From Rhizobacter sp. Root1221 (GTDB lineage Bacteria; Pseudomonadota; Gammaproteobacteria; Burkholderiales; Burkholderiaceae_C): 64,000 bases of DNA. Each line of letters begins with the position of its first letter. The first letter of the stretch is position 1. The translations under genes and the position numbers were made by a program. Under the pieces are notes generated by a model, which made no database searches, was not told the origin of the DNA, and worked only from the letters and a program-made list of their open reading frames with translations. Shown here piece after piece: positions 28,469 to 38,410 of this stretch. The DNA is taken from contig NZ_LMDI01000001.1 in the NCBI RefSeq assembly GCF_001425785.1, positions 232,865-296,864 of the forward strand, given 5' to 3'.

Positions 28469-29793
28469 CCATGAGCCGATCTTCCTCATCGCCTGACCGC
28501 CTCACGGCCCGGGCCACCGGTGTGGCAACGGCGCTGAAGGCGCTGATTGCCGGCCTGGCGACCCAAGCACGCTGGCGCCTGAGCGGGCGCGCCGAGCCGA
28601 TCCTGAACAACGGCAACCGCGGCGACGGCCCGCCCGACATGGAAGAAATGTGGCGCGACTTCAACCGTCGCCTGAGCGGCCTCTTTGGCGGCAAGGGCGG
28701 CGGCCCGCGGCCCACGGGCCCGGGCAACGGCGGCAACAACTTCCAGCCCGACATGCGCAACGCGGGGGTCGGCATCGGCCTGATCGCCGGTGTCGTGGTG
28801 CTGATCTGGGCCGGCAGCGGCTTCTTCATCGTGCAGGAAGGCCAGCAGGCCGTCGTCACGTCATTCGGCAAGTACGACCACACGGCCAACGCCGGCTTCA
28901 CGTGGCGTTTCCCGTACCCGTTCCAGGCGCACGAGATCGTCGCGTTCACGCAGGTGCGCACCGTCGAGATCGGCCGCAACAGCGTGGCTCAAAGCACGGG
29001 GCTGCGCGAATCGTCGATGCTCACGCAGGATGAAAACATCATCGACATCCGCTTCACGGTGCAATACCGGCTGAAGGATGCCCGCGCGTTCCTCTACGAG
29101 AACCGCGATCCGGAACCGGCTGTCGTGCAGGCCGCCGAGTCGGCCGTGCGCGAGATCGTGGGCCGCAGCCTGATGAACGACGTGCTCTACGAGAAGCGCG
29201 ACGCCATCGCCACCGACCTGATGAAGTCCCTGCAGGCCCAGCTCGACCGCCTCAACACCGGCATCCTGATCGTCAACGTCAACGTGGGCAGCGTGCAGCC
29301 GCCGGAACAGGTGCAAGGCGCATTCGAAGACGTCACCAAGGCCAACGCCGACCGTGAACGTTCCAAGAACGATGCCGAGGCGTACGCCAACAACGTGATC
29401 CCGGGCGCCAAGGGCAATGCCGCGCGCCTGAAGGAGCAGGCCGAAGGCTACCGGTCGCGCGTGATCGCGGAGGCCGAGGGTGAGGTCGAACGTTTCAACC
29501 AGGTGCTGACCGAGTACCAGAAGGCGCCGGCCGTCACGCGTGACCGCCTGTACGTGGACGCCATGCGTTCCGTGTACTCGAACGTCACCAAGGTGATGAT
29601 CGACACCAAGAGCAACTCGAACCTGCTGTACCTCCCGCTGGACAAGCTGATTGCCCAGACGGCCGCCGTCCCGGCAGCCGCTGGTGCCGCACCGGCCGCG
29701 CCGGTGCCTGATCCGGCACCGAGCGTGCTCGGCAACAACATCGACAGCCGCTCGCGTGACAACCAGCGCAGCCGTGACCGGGAAAGCCGCTGA
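28465..29793 (+). CDS. hflK: FtsH protease activity modulator HflK
   Basis: A 442-residue SPFH/prohibitin protein anchored by one membrane segment (about residues 97-118, GVGIGLIAGVVVLIWAGSGF). With HflC it forms a large periplasmic cage around the FtsH protease and limits degradation of membrane proteins. The Gly-rich cytoplasmic region before the membrane and the typical VTSFGKYDHT and NADRERSKNDAEAYAN helices are present. The first 45 residues are an unusual Ser/Ala/Arg-rich extension; downstream in-frame ATGs could be the true start. Overlaps hflX and precedes hflC by 21 bases. Confidence 0.95.
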   Translation: MTMSRSSSSPDRLTARATGVATALKALIAGLATQARWRLSGRAEPILNNGNRGDGPPDMEEMWRDFNRRLSGLFGGKGGGPRPTGPGNGGNNFQPDMRNAGVGIGLIAGVVVLIWAGSGFFIVQEGQQAVVTSFGKYDHTANAGFTWRFPYPFQAHEIVAFTQVRTVEIGRNSVAQSTGLRESSMLTQDENIIDIRFTVQYRLKDARAFLYENRDPEPAVVQAAESAVREIVGRSLMNDVLYEKRDAIATDLMKSLQAQLDRLNTGILIVNVNVGSVQPPEQVQGAFEDVTKANADRERSKNDAEAYANNVIPGAKGNAARLKEQAEGYRSRVIAEAEGEVERFNQVLTEYQKAPAVTRDRLYVDAMRSVYSNVTKVMIDTKSNSNLLYLPLDKLIAQTAAVPAAAGAAPAAPVPDPAPSVLGNNIDSRSRDNQRSRDRESR

Positions 29794-29814
29794 GCGGACG
29801 GGAGAACAAGACTC

Positions 29815-30696
29815 ATGAATCGCATCGGTTTTTATGTGGCCAGCGCCCTGGTGGCGCTGATGGTGGCATCGTCGTGCCTGTTCATCGTGGACCAGCGGCA
29901 GTTCGCCGTGATCTACGCGCTGGGTGAGTTCAAGGAAGTCATCAGCGAGCCGGGCCTGAAGTTCAAGCTGCCGCCGCCCGTGCAGAACGTGGTGTTCCTC
30001 GACCGCCGCGTGCAGACGCTCGACAGCCCCGAGACCCGGCCCATCTTCACCGCCGAGAAGAAGAGCCTGGTGGTGGATTGGCTGATCAAGTGGCGCCTGA
30101 TCAACCCGAAGGAATTCATCCTGAGCAATGGCGCGGCCGACATGCGCAACTTCGAGAGCCGCCTGAGCCCCATCGTGCAGGCTGCGTTCAACGAAGAGGT
30201 GACCAAGCGCACGGTGCAAGCCATGCTGGCCACCGATCGCGAGCTGGTGATGCAGGGCGTGAAGAGCCGGTTGTCCGACGAAGCCAAGTCGTTCGGCATC
30301 GAGATCGTCGACGTGCGCATCAAGCGTGTCGACTTCTCCGCCAACATCACGACGGCCGTGTACCAGCGCATGGACTCGGAACGCAAGCGTGTGGCGGCCG
30401 AGGTGCGCGCTACCGGCCAGGCCGAGGGTGAACGCATCAAGGCCGACGCCGAACGCCAGCGCGACGTGATCCTGGCCGAAGCCTTCCGCGACGCCCAGAA
30501 GGTGATGGGCGATGGCGATGCCAAGGCCTCGGCGCTGTACGCCGACTCGTTCGGCCGCGACCCGCAGTTTGCCCAGTTCTACCGCCGCCTCGATGCCTAC
30601 AAGGCCACGTTCCGCAGCAAGTCGGATGTGATGGTGATCGACCCCGACACCGACTTCTTCAGCGCCCTGCGAGGCGCCTCCGGCAGCCGCAAGTAA
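29815..30696 (+). CDS. hflC: FtsH protease activity modulator HflC
   Basis: A 293-residue SPFH-domain partner of HflK with an N-terminal signal anchor (YVASALVALMVASSCLFIV) and a periplasmic body. Family landmarks are VDQRQFAVIYALGEFKEV, the SLVVDWLIKWRL strand and the coiled coil with RVAAEVRATGQAEGERIKADAERQ. It closes the hflX-hflK-hflC run; the DUF2065 gene follows after 13 bases. A GGGAG site precedes the ATG. Confidence 0.96.
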   Translation: MNRIGFYVASALVALMVASSCLFIVDQRQFAVIYALGEFKEVISEPGLKFKLPPPVQNVVFLDRRVQTLDSPETRPIFTAEKKSLVVDWLIKWRLINPKEFILSNGAADMRNFESRLSPIVQAAFNEEVTKRTVQAMLATDRELVMQGVKSRLSDEAKSFGIEIVDVRIKRVDFSANITTAVYQRMDSERKRVAAEVRATGQAEGERIKADAERQRDVILAEAFRDAQKVMGDGDAKASALYADSFGRDPQFAQFYRRLDAYKATFRSKSDVMVIDPDTDFFSALRGASGSRK

Positions 30697-30709
30697 AGCC
30701 GCAGGCCCG

Positions 30710-30907
30710 ATGGACGGTTCGCTGAGCGACCTGCTCATCGGCGCCTTCGCGCTGATGCTCGTGTTCGAAGGGCTCATGCCCTTCGTCAACCCGAAGCTGT
30801 GGCGCCGCATCTTCGAGATGGCGACCCGCCTGTCCGACGGCCAGATCCGCTTCCTCGGCCTGGGCAGCATGGTCGCCGGCATCCTCCTGCTGGCCCTTTG
30901 GCGCTAA
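30710..30907 (+). CDS. DUF2065 (YjeT-like) small membrane protein
   Basis: A 65-residue protein with two predicted membrane helices ([19 protein letters not shown] and the C-terminal [14 protein letters not shown]). It matches the DUF2065/YjeT family, found between hflC and purA in E. coli and many proteobacteria. Function unknown; conserved position suggests a link to the HflKC-FtsH complex or to membrane quality control, but that is inference. Confidence 0.85.
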   Translation: MDGSLSDLLIGAFALMLVFEGLMPFVNPKLWRRIFEMATRLSDGQIRFLGLGSMVAGILLLALWR

Positions 30908-31020
30908 CCCCGAAGCAAGCGAAGCGAAGCGCCAGATCCAGCCACCCGCGAGGACCGGCTCCGCCGGCCGACCCGGGGTCGCCCCTCGGGGGCAGGAGCG
31001 AAAGCGACTGGGGGGCCGGC
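30908..31020. repeat. Intergenic repeat-like element, copy 2
   Basis: The gap contains AGCGA-type direct repeats (GCAAGCGAAGCGAAGCG), then CCGGCTCCGCCGG, CCCCTCGGGGG and GGGGGGCCGGC. The GC palindromic modules are in the same order as at 13412-13480, so both are probably members of one dispersed family. A -10-like TACAAT at 31031-31036 follows and may drive hisZ. Confidence 0.45.
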
Positions 31021-31064
31021 ATCCACCCTGTACAATCTGTTTTTTAATCCCCCGGTCATTTCAC

Positions 31065-32228
31065 ATGTCGTCTGCTTGGCTGCTGCCCGAGCACATCGCT
31101 GACGTCCTGCCTTCCCAGGCGCGGCGCATCGAAGAACTCCGCCGCGATCTGCTGGACGGGGCGCGGGCTTATGGTTTCGAACTCGTGATGCCCCCGCTGC
31201 TGGAGCATCTGGATTCATTGTTGTCGGGCACGGGCAGTGCGCTCGACCTGAAGACCTTCAAGCTGGTCGATCAGCTCAGCGGCCGCACCCTCGGTGTCCG
31301 CGCCGACACCACGCCCCAGGTGGCGCGCATCGACGCCCACCTGCTGAACCGCCAGGGCGTGACGCGCCTGTGCTACTGCGGCCCGGTGCTCCACACGCGG
31401 CCTGAAGGCCTGCACGGCACCCGTGAGCCGCTGCAGTTCGGCGCCGAGATCTACGGCCATGCCGGCCTCGAGGCCGACCTGGAAGTCCAGGAAATCGCGC
31501 TGGATGCGCTGCAGCGCGCTGGCGTCAAGAAGCTCACGCTCGACCTGGGTGACGCCCGCATCGTGCGTGGCGCCCTGGCCGACGTGACACTCGACGCCAC
31601 CACGCGCGACGCCGTCTACGCCGCGCTGGCCGCCAAGGATCAACCCGCACTCGACGCACTGACCACGGGTTTCCCGGCCGAGTCGCGCGCCGCGGTGCTG
31701 GCCCTGCTGCGCCTGTACGGTGGCGACGACGTGCTGGCCGCCGCCCGCCGCGAATTGCCGGCCCGCCCGCTCATCCAGGCCGCGCTGGACGACCTGCAAT
31801 GGCTCACCCAGCACCTGCGCGCCGCCTACCCCGACGTGCGCATCGGCTTCGACCTGGCCGACCTGAGCGGCTACGCGTACTACAGCGGCGCCCGCTTCGC
31901 GATCTTCGCGGCCGGCTCCAGCGATGCGCTGGTGCGTGGCGGCCGCTACGACGAGGTTGGCGCCATCTTCGGCCGCAACCGGCCGGCGGTCGGATTCAGC
32001 ACCGACCTCAAGCAACTGGTGGTGCTGGCGTCGGTGCACCCGCTGCGCCCGGCCATCCGCGCGCCGTGGGGCGAAGACGCCGCGCTGCGCCAGGCGATCC
32101 GCCAGCTCAGGGAGCAGGGCGAGTCCGTCGTCTGCGTGCTGCCGGGCCACGAACACGAAGGCCAGGAATTCGATTGCGACCGCGAACTGGTCGCCTCGAA
32201 CGGTCAATGGCTCGTGCGCGCGCTCTGA
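31065..32228 (+). CDS. hisZ: ATP phosphoribosyltransferase regulatory subunit HisZ
   Basis: A 387-residue paralogue of the histidyl-tRNA synthetase catalytic domain that lacks aminoacylation function. It forms an octamer with short-form HisG and is required for the first step of histidine synthesis and for feedback control by histidine. Class II-like motifs are visible: the N-terminal [33 protein letters not shown], and [15 protein letters not shown] with [21 protein letters not shown]. It precedes purA by 60 bases, a conserved Burkholderiales order. Its presence implies a short-form hisG elsewhere. Confidence 0.95.
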   Translation: MSSAWLLPEHIADVLPSQARRIEELRRDLLDGARAYGFELVMPPLLEHLDSLLSGTGSALDLKTFKLVDQLSGRTLGVRADTTPQVARIDAHLLNRQGVTRLCYCGPVLHTRPEGLHGTREPLQFGAEIYGHAGLEADLEVQEIALDALQRAGVKKLTLDLGDARIVRGALADVTLDATTRDAVYAALAAKDQPALDALTTGFPAESRAAVLALLRLYGGDDVLAAARRELPARPLIQAALDDLQWLTQHLRAAYPDVRIGFDLADLSGYAYYSGARFAIFAAGSSDALVRGGRYDEVGAIFGRNRPAVGFSTDLKQLVVLASVHPLRPAIRAPWGEDAALRQAIRQLREQGESVVCVLPGHEHEGQEFDCDRELVASNGQWLVRAL

Positions 32229-32240
32229 GTCACCCTCTGA

Positions 32241-33620
<1,380 letters not shown>

Positions 33621-33639
33621 ACCCCAAGGACCCCGCAGT

Positions 33640-34161
33640 ATGCTCACCGACGACGGCAAACACCTCTACGTCTCCTGGGACGAATACCACATGCTGATCG
33701 AACGCCTGGCCCTCAAGGTCGACGCGTCCGGCTGGCAGTTCGACCAGATCCTGTGCCTGGCCCGCGGTGGCCTGCGCCCGGGCGATGTGCTTTCCCGGGT
33801 GTTCGACAAGCCGCTGGGCATCATGTCCACCAGCTCGTACCGCGCCGAGGCGGGCACCATCCAGGGCCGGCTCGACATGGCCAAGTACATCACCCTGCCC
33901 AAGGGCGAGCTGGCCGGCCGCGTGCTGCTGGTCGACGACCTGGCCGACTCGGGCGTGACGCTGCGGGCCGTGGTGGATCGCCTGCGGGGCATGCCCGCCA
34001 TCTCCGAGCTGCGCTCGGCGGTGATCTGGACCAAGGGAGTGTCCACGTACACGCCGGACTACTACGTCGAACTGCTGCCCACCAGCCCGTGGATCCACCA
34101 GCCGTTCGAGGAATACGACGAACTCCGGCCCGACGGCCTGGCCAAGAAGTTTGCGATTTGA
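33640..34161 (+). CDS. Purine phosphoribosyltransferase, Gpt-like
   Basis: A 173-residue type I phosphoribosyltransferase. The PRPP-binding loop RVLLVDDLADSGVTL is clear and an upstream LARGGLRPGDVL forms the pyrophosphate loop. It resembles the xanthine/guanine and hypoxanthine group rather than pyrimidine enzymes. The position directly after purA supports a purine salvage role, but the base preference is not readable. AAGGA lies about 9 bases before the ATG. Confidence 0.88.
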   Translation: MLTDDGKHLYVSWDEYHMLIERLALKVDASGWQFDQILCLARGGLRPGDVLSRVFDKPLGIMSTSSYRAEAGTIQGRLDMAKYITLPKGELAGRVLLVDDLADSGVTLRAVVDRLRGMPAISELRSAVIWTKGVSTYTPDYYVELLPTSPWIHQPFEEYDELRPDGLAKKFAI

Positions 34162-34521
34162 GCAAACGCAGAAATAATGAAGGCCCGCACTCTGCAGGCC
34201 TTCACGATGAACAACGAAGAGGGACCGGTCACGTTTCGCGCTGATCGCCTCGTTGGGCAGCCCCGAGACGGGCTGCTTCGTCCGCGGTCCGGCAGCCTGC
34301 CGGCCCGCTTGTGTTTCGTTTCACCCGTTCTGCAAGGCGCCTCGTCGCGGCCTTGTTTCGCCCGGCGCGCGTTCGCGCGCCGCTTCGCCCTCGGTGCGCG
34401 CGCATCGGGTTCGGTGCTTCTCCCTGGTCTTCACACGAACACGCCTGCGGCATTGCTGCGTCGTGCGCTCTTGTGTGCGCCTTTGTTGCCGCTCTTGTGT
34501 GACAAGGCCGCCGCACAAAGC
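34162..34521. other. Noncoding stretch with several hairpins
   Basis: No supportable gene in these 360 bases. Four or five hairpins are seen: TGAAGGCC/GGCCTTCA (34178-34204), GCAGCCC/GGGCTGC (34257-34276), CCGGCA/TGCCGG (34289-34303), GGCGCGC/GCGCGCC (34364-34381) and CTTGT/ACAAG (34494-34506). The first may be a weak terminator of the purA unit. An open frame of 144 codons runs through it into the tRNA and is not credible. Confidence 0.6.
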
Positions 34522-34550
34522 AAAAAGCCCTGCGCTTTCGCGCAGGGCTT
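34522..34550 (-). terminator. Rho-independent terminator of tRNA-Leu
   Basis: On the - strand an AAGCCCTGCG arm pairs with CGCAGGGCTT (34550-34525) around a GAAA-type loop, and a run of T follows (34526-34522). It lies 10 bases after the tRNA CCA end. Confidence 0.88.
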
Positions 34551-34559
34551 GCAATGCTT

Positions 34560-34645
<86 letters not shown>

Positions 34646-34720
34646 TTTCAGGAAGTCTTGGATTCTATCATCAAAAAATCTACCACGCAACAATCTTCTT
34701 CAACAATCGGCACGGAGCTG

Positions 34721-36919
34721 ATGAATGAAGTCGAAGGCACGGTGCAAGGTCACCGCGACGGACATGGGTTCCTGGTCCGCGACGACCGCCAGCCCGACCT
34801 CTATCTTTCGCCGCAGGAGATGCGCGCGGTGCTTCACCGCGACCGCGTGAAGGCGCGCATCGTCCGCTACGACCGCAAGGGCAGGCCGGAGGGGCGGGTG
34901 GTCGAGATCATCGAGCGCCGCAAGTCGCCCATCATCGGCCGGCTGCTGCACGAAAGCGGCATCTGGCTCGTGGCACCCGAAGACAAGCGCTACGGCCAGG
35001 ACATCATGGTGCCGAAGAACGCCATCGCGAACGCGACGGCAGGGCAGGTGGTGGCCATCGAGCTCACCGAACCGCCGTCGCTGTACTCGCAGCCCATGGG
35101 CCGCGTGACCGAGGTGCTGGGTGAGATCGACGACCCGGGCATGGAGATCGAGATCGCCGTGCGCAAGTACGAGGTGCCGCACCAGTTCTCGGCCGAGACG
35201 CTGTCGCAGGCCGCCGGCCTGCCCGACAAGATCCGCCCGGCCGACCGCAAGGACCGCATCGACCTCACCGACGTGCCGCTGGTCACCATCGACGGCGAAG
35301 ACGCACGCGACTTCGACGACGCGGTGTACTGCGAACCCATCAAGACTGGGCGCGGCAAGTCGGCGTTCGAAGGCTGGCGCCTCGTGGTGGCCATCGCCGA
35401 CGTGAGCCACTACGTGAAATCGGGTGAGCCCATCGACGAGGACGCGTACGAGCGGGCCACCTCGGTGTACTTCCCGCGCCGCGTGATCCCGATGCTGCCC
35501 GAGAAGCTCTCCAACGGCCTGTGTTCGCTCAACCCGAACGAGGACCGGCTGGCGATGGTGTGCGACATGCTCATCACGCAGGCGGGTGAGATCCAGGCCT
35601 ACCAGTTCTTCCCGGCCGTGATCTGCTCGCACGCGCGGTTCACGTACACCGAGGTGGCGGCCATCCTGGGCAACACGCGGGGCCCCGAGGCCGCGCGCCG
35701 CAAGGACCTGGTGCCCGACCTGCTGAACCTGCACGAGGTGTACCGGGCCCTGCTGAAAGAGCGGGCGCGCCGCGGCGCGGTCGACTTCGAGACCACCGAG
35801 ACCCAGATCGTCTGCGACGAAAACGGCCGCATCGAGAAGATCGTGCCGCGCACCCGCACCGAGGCCCACAAGCTGATCGAGGAAGCGATGCTGGCGGCGA
35901 ACGTCTGCTCGGCCGACTTCATCGCCACCAGCAAGCACCCGTCGCTGTACCGGGTGCACGAGGGTCCCACGCCCGAGAAAAAGACGCTGCTGCAGAACTA
36001 CCTGAAGGCACTCGGCCTGGGGCTGTCCATCGGCGACGACCCGAAACCCGGCGAGTACCAGGCCATTGCCGCGGCCACGAAGGACCGGGTCGACGCGCAG
36101 CAGATCCACACCATGCTGCTGCGGTCCATGCAGCAGGCCATCTACACCGGCACCAACAGCGGCCACTTCGGCCTCGCGTACGAGGCCTACACGCACTTCA
36201 CGAGCCCCATCCGGCGCTACCCCGACCTGCTGGTGCACCGCGTGATCAAGGCGCTGCTCCACAGCAAGCGGTACAGCCTGCTGACCGGCGCGATCGAGAC
36301 GCCGGCCAAGGCCAGGAAGGGCGCCGGCGCCGAGGCCGAACAATGGGAAGTGACGGGCGCGCACTGCAGCGCCAACGAACGCCGCGCCGACGAGGCCTCG
36401 CGTGACGTCGAGGCGTGGCTCAAGTGCCGTTTCATGCGCGAGCACCTCGGCGAGGAGTACGGGGGCACGGTCACGGCGGTGACCAGCTTCGGGCTCTTCG
36501 TGACACTCGACGCGCTGTACGTCGAGGGGCTGATCCACATCACCGAACTCGGCGGTGAGTACTACCGGTTCGACGAAGTGCGCCAGGAGCTGCGCGGCGA
36601 TCGCTCCGGCGTGCGCTACACCGTGGGCGCACGCGTGCGGGTGCAGGTGATCCGCGTCGACCTCGATGGACGCAAGATCGACTTCCGCATGGTCAAGGAG
36701 GGTGAGGACACGACACCGGCCCCGCGTGCGCGCGGCCGCGAGAAAGGGGTGGAGAAGGCCGCCAGCGCGGCTGAAGAGCTGGCGAACGTCAAGGAGACCG
36801 ATCGTGCCGTGAAGGCCGCCACGCGGGCCCGCAAGGCGTCCGTGGCGGGCCACCCGGTGAAGGCGGCGAAGTCGGCCGCCCGCAAGGGGGCACCCAGCAA
36901 GGCGCCACGCCGGCGCTGA
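34721..36919 (+). CDS. rnr: Ribonuclease R, short N-terminus
   Basis: A 732-residue RNase II-family 3'-5' exoribonuclease. It has two cold-shock domains (VEGTVQGHRDGHGFLV to about residue 155), the RNB domain with the metal-binding TIDGEDARDFDDAVY (about residues 190-203), an S1 domain (about 580-660, GGTVTAVTSFGLFVTLDA) and a basic Lys/Ala/Arg tail that may bind rRNA or SmpB. The ATG at 34721, behind GGAG only 3 bases away, is the only good start before the homology; the frame is open upstream but runs antisense through tRNA-Leu. The N-terminal winged-helix region of E. coli RNase R (about 80 residues) is absent. Confidence 0.92.
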   Translation: MNEVEGTVQGHRDGHGFLVRDDRQPDLYLSPQEMRAVLHRDRVKARIVRYDRKGRPEGRVVEIIERRKSPIIGRLLHESGIWLVAPEDKRYGQDIMVPKNAIANATAGQVVAIELTEPPSLYSQPMGRVTEVLGEIDDPGMEIEIAVRKYEVPHQFSAETLSQAAGLPDKIRPADRKDRIDLTDVPLVTIDGEDARDFDDAVYCEPIKTGRGKSAFEGWRLVVAIADVSHYVKSGEPIDEDAYERATSVYFPRRVIPMLPEKLSNGLCSLNPNEDRLAMVCDMLITQAGEIQAYQFFPAVICSHARFTYTEVAAILGNTRGPEAARRKDLVPDLLNLHEVYRALLKERARRGAVDFETTETQIVCDENGRIEKIVPRTRTEAHKLIEEAMLAANVCSADFIATSKHPSLYRVHEGPTPEKKTLLQNYLKALGLGLSIGDDPKPGEYQAIAAATKDRVDAQQIHTMLLRSMQQAIYTGTNSGHFGLAYEAYTHFTSPIRRYPDLLVHRVIKALLHSKRYSLLTGAIETPAKARKGAGAEAEQWEVTGAHCSANERRADEASRDVEAWLKCRFMREHLGEEYGGTVTAVTSFGLFVTLDALYVEGLIHITELGGEYYRFDEVRQELRGDRSGVRYTVGARVRVQVIRVDLDGRKIDFRMVKEGEDTTPAPRARGREKGVEKAASAAEELANVKETDRAVKAATRARKASVAGHPVKAAKSAARKGAPSKAPRRR

Positions 36920-36922
36920 GCC

Positions 36923-38410
36923 TCAACGGCGCGACAGGGCGTGCAGGGCCTCGACGAGGTCCGCCGCCCGCAACGGTGTCGTGAGGCACCGGTCGGCCGC
37001 CTCGCCGTGCTGCCACGTGCCGTGGCACGCGGGTGCCAGGGGTTCTCCGCCGGCCAGGGCCCAGAGGCCACCGATCCAGCCGGCCAGCACGTCGCCGGTG
37101 CCGGCCGTGGCGAGCGCGGCGTTGCCGGTGGGGTTGATGAACGGCGCCTCGCCCGGGGCGGCCACCACGCTGCCGGATCCTTTCAGCACCACCACGGCCT
37201 GGAACCGCCGGGCCAGCAGCCGGGCGGCTGCCAGGCGGTCGTGCTGCACGGTGGCCGTGTCCGTGCCGAGCAGCCGGGCGGCCTCGAGCGGGTGGGGCGT
37301 GAGCACCGTGCCGTGCCCGCGCGGGCCACGGGCCGCGAGGAGGGCCTGCAATGCGGTGTCGGCGGCGATGGTGTTGAGGGCGTCGGCGTCGAGCACCAGC
37401 CGTTCAGCCTGGCTGAGCAGGCGGGGCAGCGCCCGCAGGATGGCACTGCCGCCGCCGCAGCCGGCCACCACCGTGGCGTGGGCCGGCAGGTCGTGCTGGC
37501 GGGCGGCCGGCCGGAACATCAGTTCCGGGCGCACCAGGTCGTGGGTGAGGGCTGACGGGTCGAGCAAGTCCACGTGGACCCGCCCGGCGCCGGCAGCGTG
37601 GGCCGCTCGGGCCGCCAGCACCGCGGCACCGGTCATGCCGGGCCCGCCCCCCACCACCAGCACGTCGCCGAAGCTGCCTTTGTGCTGGGCATGCCGGCGG
37701 AGCCGCCCTTGGGGTGGTGCGGGGCGCCAGGCCGTGGGTGGTTCGGCGCCGGCTGGCACCTCCAGGTCGTCGAACCACACGTCACCCGCGTGATCGCGGC
37801 CTGCGCCGGTGAAAAGACCCGGCTTGAGCGTCAGCAGGCTCAGTGTGTGCGTGGCCTCGACGCACGCCGGGCCGAACGGCTGGCCGGTGTCGGCGTCGAG
37901 GCCGGACGGCAGGTCGATGGCCAGCACCGGGCACGGGGCGGCGTTCAGCCGGGCGATCAACGCGGCGAGTGCGCCGCCGGGTGCGCGGGTGCTGCCGACG
38001 CCCAGCACGGCGTCGATGGCCAGGTCGCCGGGGGCCAGGGGATGGGCGGGCAGCGAGACCGACACCCGCACGCCGGCGGCGAGGGCCCGCTGGTGTGCGA
38101 TGCGGGCGTCGGCGGGCAGGTTGGCGGGGTCTGCGGCCAGCGTGACGCTCACGTCGAGGCCTTGGGCATGGAGGTGTACCGCGGCCTCCAGGCCGTCGCC
38201 ACCGTTGTTGCCCGGCCCGCAGGCGATCCAGGCCCGATGGGCATGGGGCGCGATGGCCCGGGCCAGCCGGGCAACCGACTCGCCGGCCCTCGCCATGAGC
38301 GCAAACGGCGGGTGGGAGGCCTGGGCGGCCTGTTCGATGCGCCGCGTGGCCTCGCGCCCGAACAGCGGCACGCACTGCACCGGAGGCTGCAGGCGCGCCG
38401 GGCCGGTCAT
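36923..38410 (-). CDS. nnr: Bifunctional NAD(P)HX epimerase / ADP-dependent dehydratase
   Basis: A 495-residue fused repair enzyme for hydrated NADH and NADPH. The N-terminal half is the epimerase (YjeF_N), with GPGNNGGDGLEAAVHL and DAVLGVGST. The C-terminal half is the ribokinase-like dehydratase, with GDVLVVGGGPGMTGAAV, LTPHPLEAARLL and NAALATAGTGDVLAGWIG. The start ATG 38410 overlaps the stop of the dehydrogenase gene (ATGA), so it is the last gene of a three-gene reverse operon. It converges on rnr with 3 bases between stop codons. Confidence 0.95.
   Translation of the reverse strand: MTGPARLQPPVQCVPLFGREATRRIEQAAQASHPPFALMARAGESVARLARAIAPHAHRAWIACGPGNNGGDGLEAAVHLHAQGLDVSVTLAADPANLPADARIAHQRALAAGVRVSVSLPAHPLAPGDLAIDAVLGVGSTRAPGGALAALIARLNAAPCPVLAIDLPSGLDADTGQPFGPACVEATHTLSLLTLKPGLFTGAGRDHAGDVWFDDLEVPAGAEPPTAWRPAPPQGRLRRHAQHKGSFGDVLVVGGGPGMTGAAVLAARAAHAAGAGRVHVDLLDPSALTHDLVRPELMFRPAARQHDLPAHATVVAGCGGGSAILRALPRLLSQAERLVLDADALNTIAADTALQALLAARGPRGHGTVLTPHPLEAARLLGTDTATVQHDRLAAARLLARRFQAVVVLKGSGSVVAAPGEAPFINPTGNAALATAGTGDVLAGWIGGLWALAGGEPLAPACHGTWQHGEAADRCLTTPLRAADLVEALHALSRR

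Noticed and set aside
31065-32228. hisZ as a relocated hisS
   Set aside because: The protein lacks the anticodon-binding domain and the full class II signature arrangement of HisRS, and sits in the conserved hisZ position before purA.
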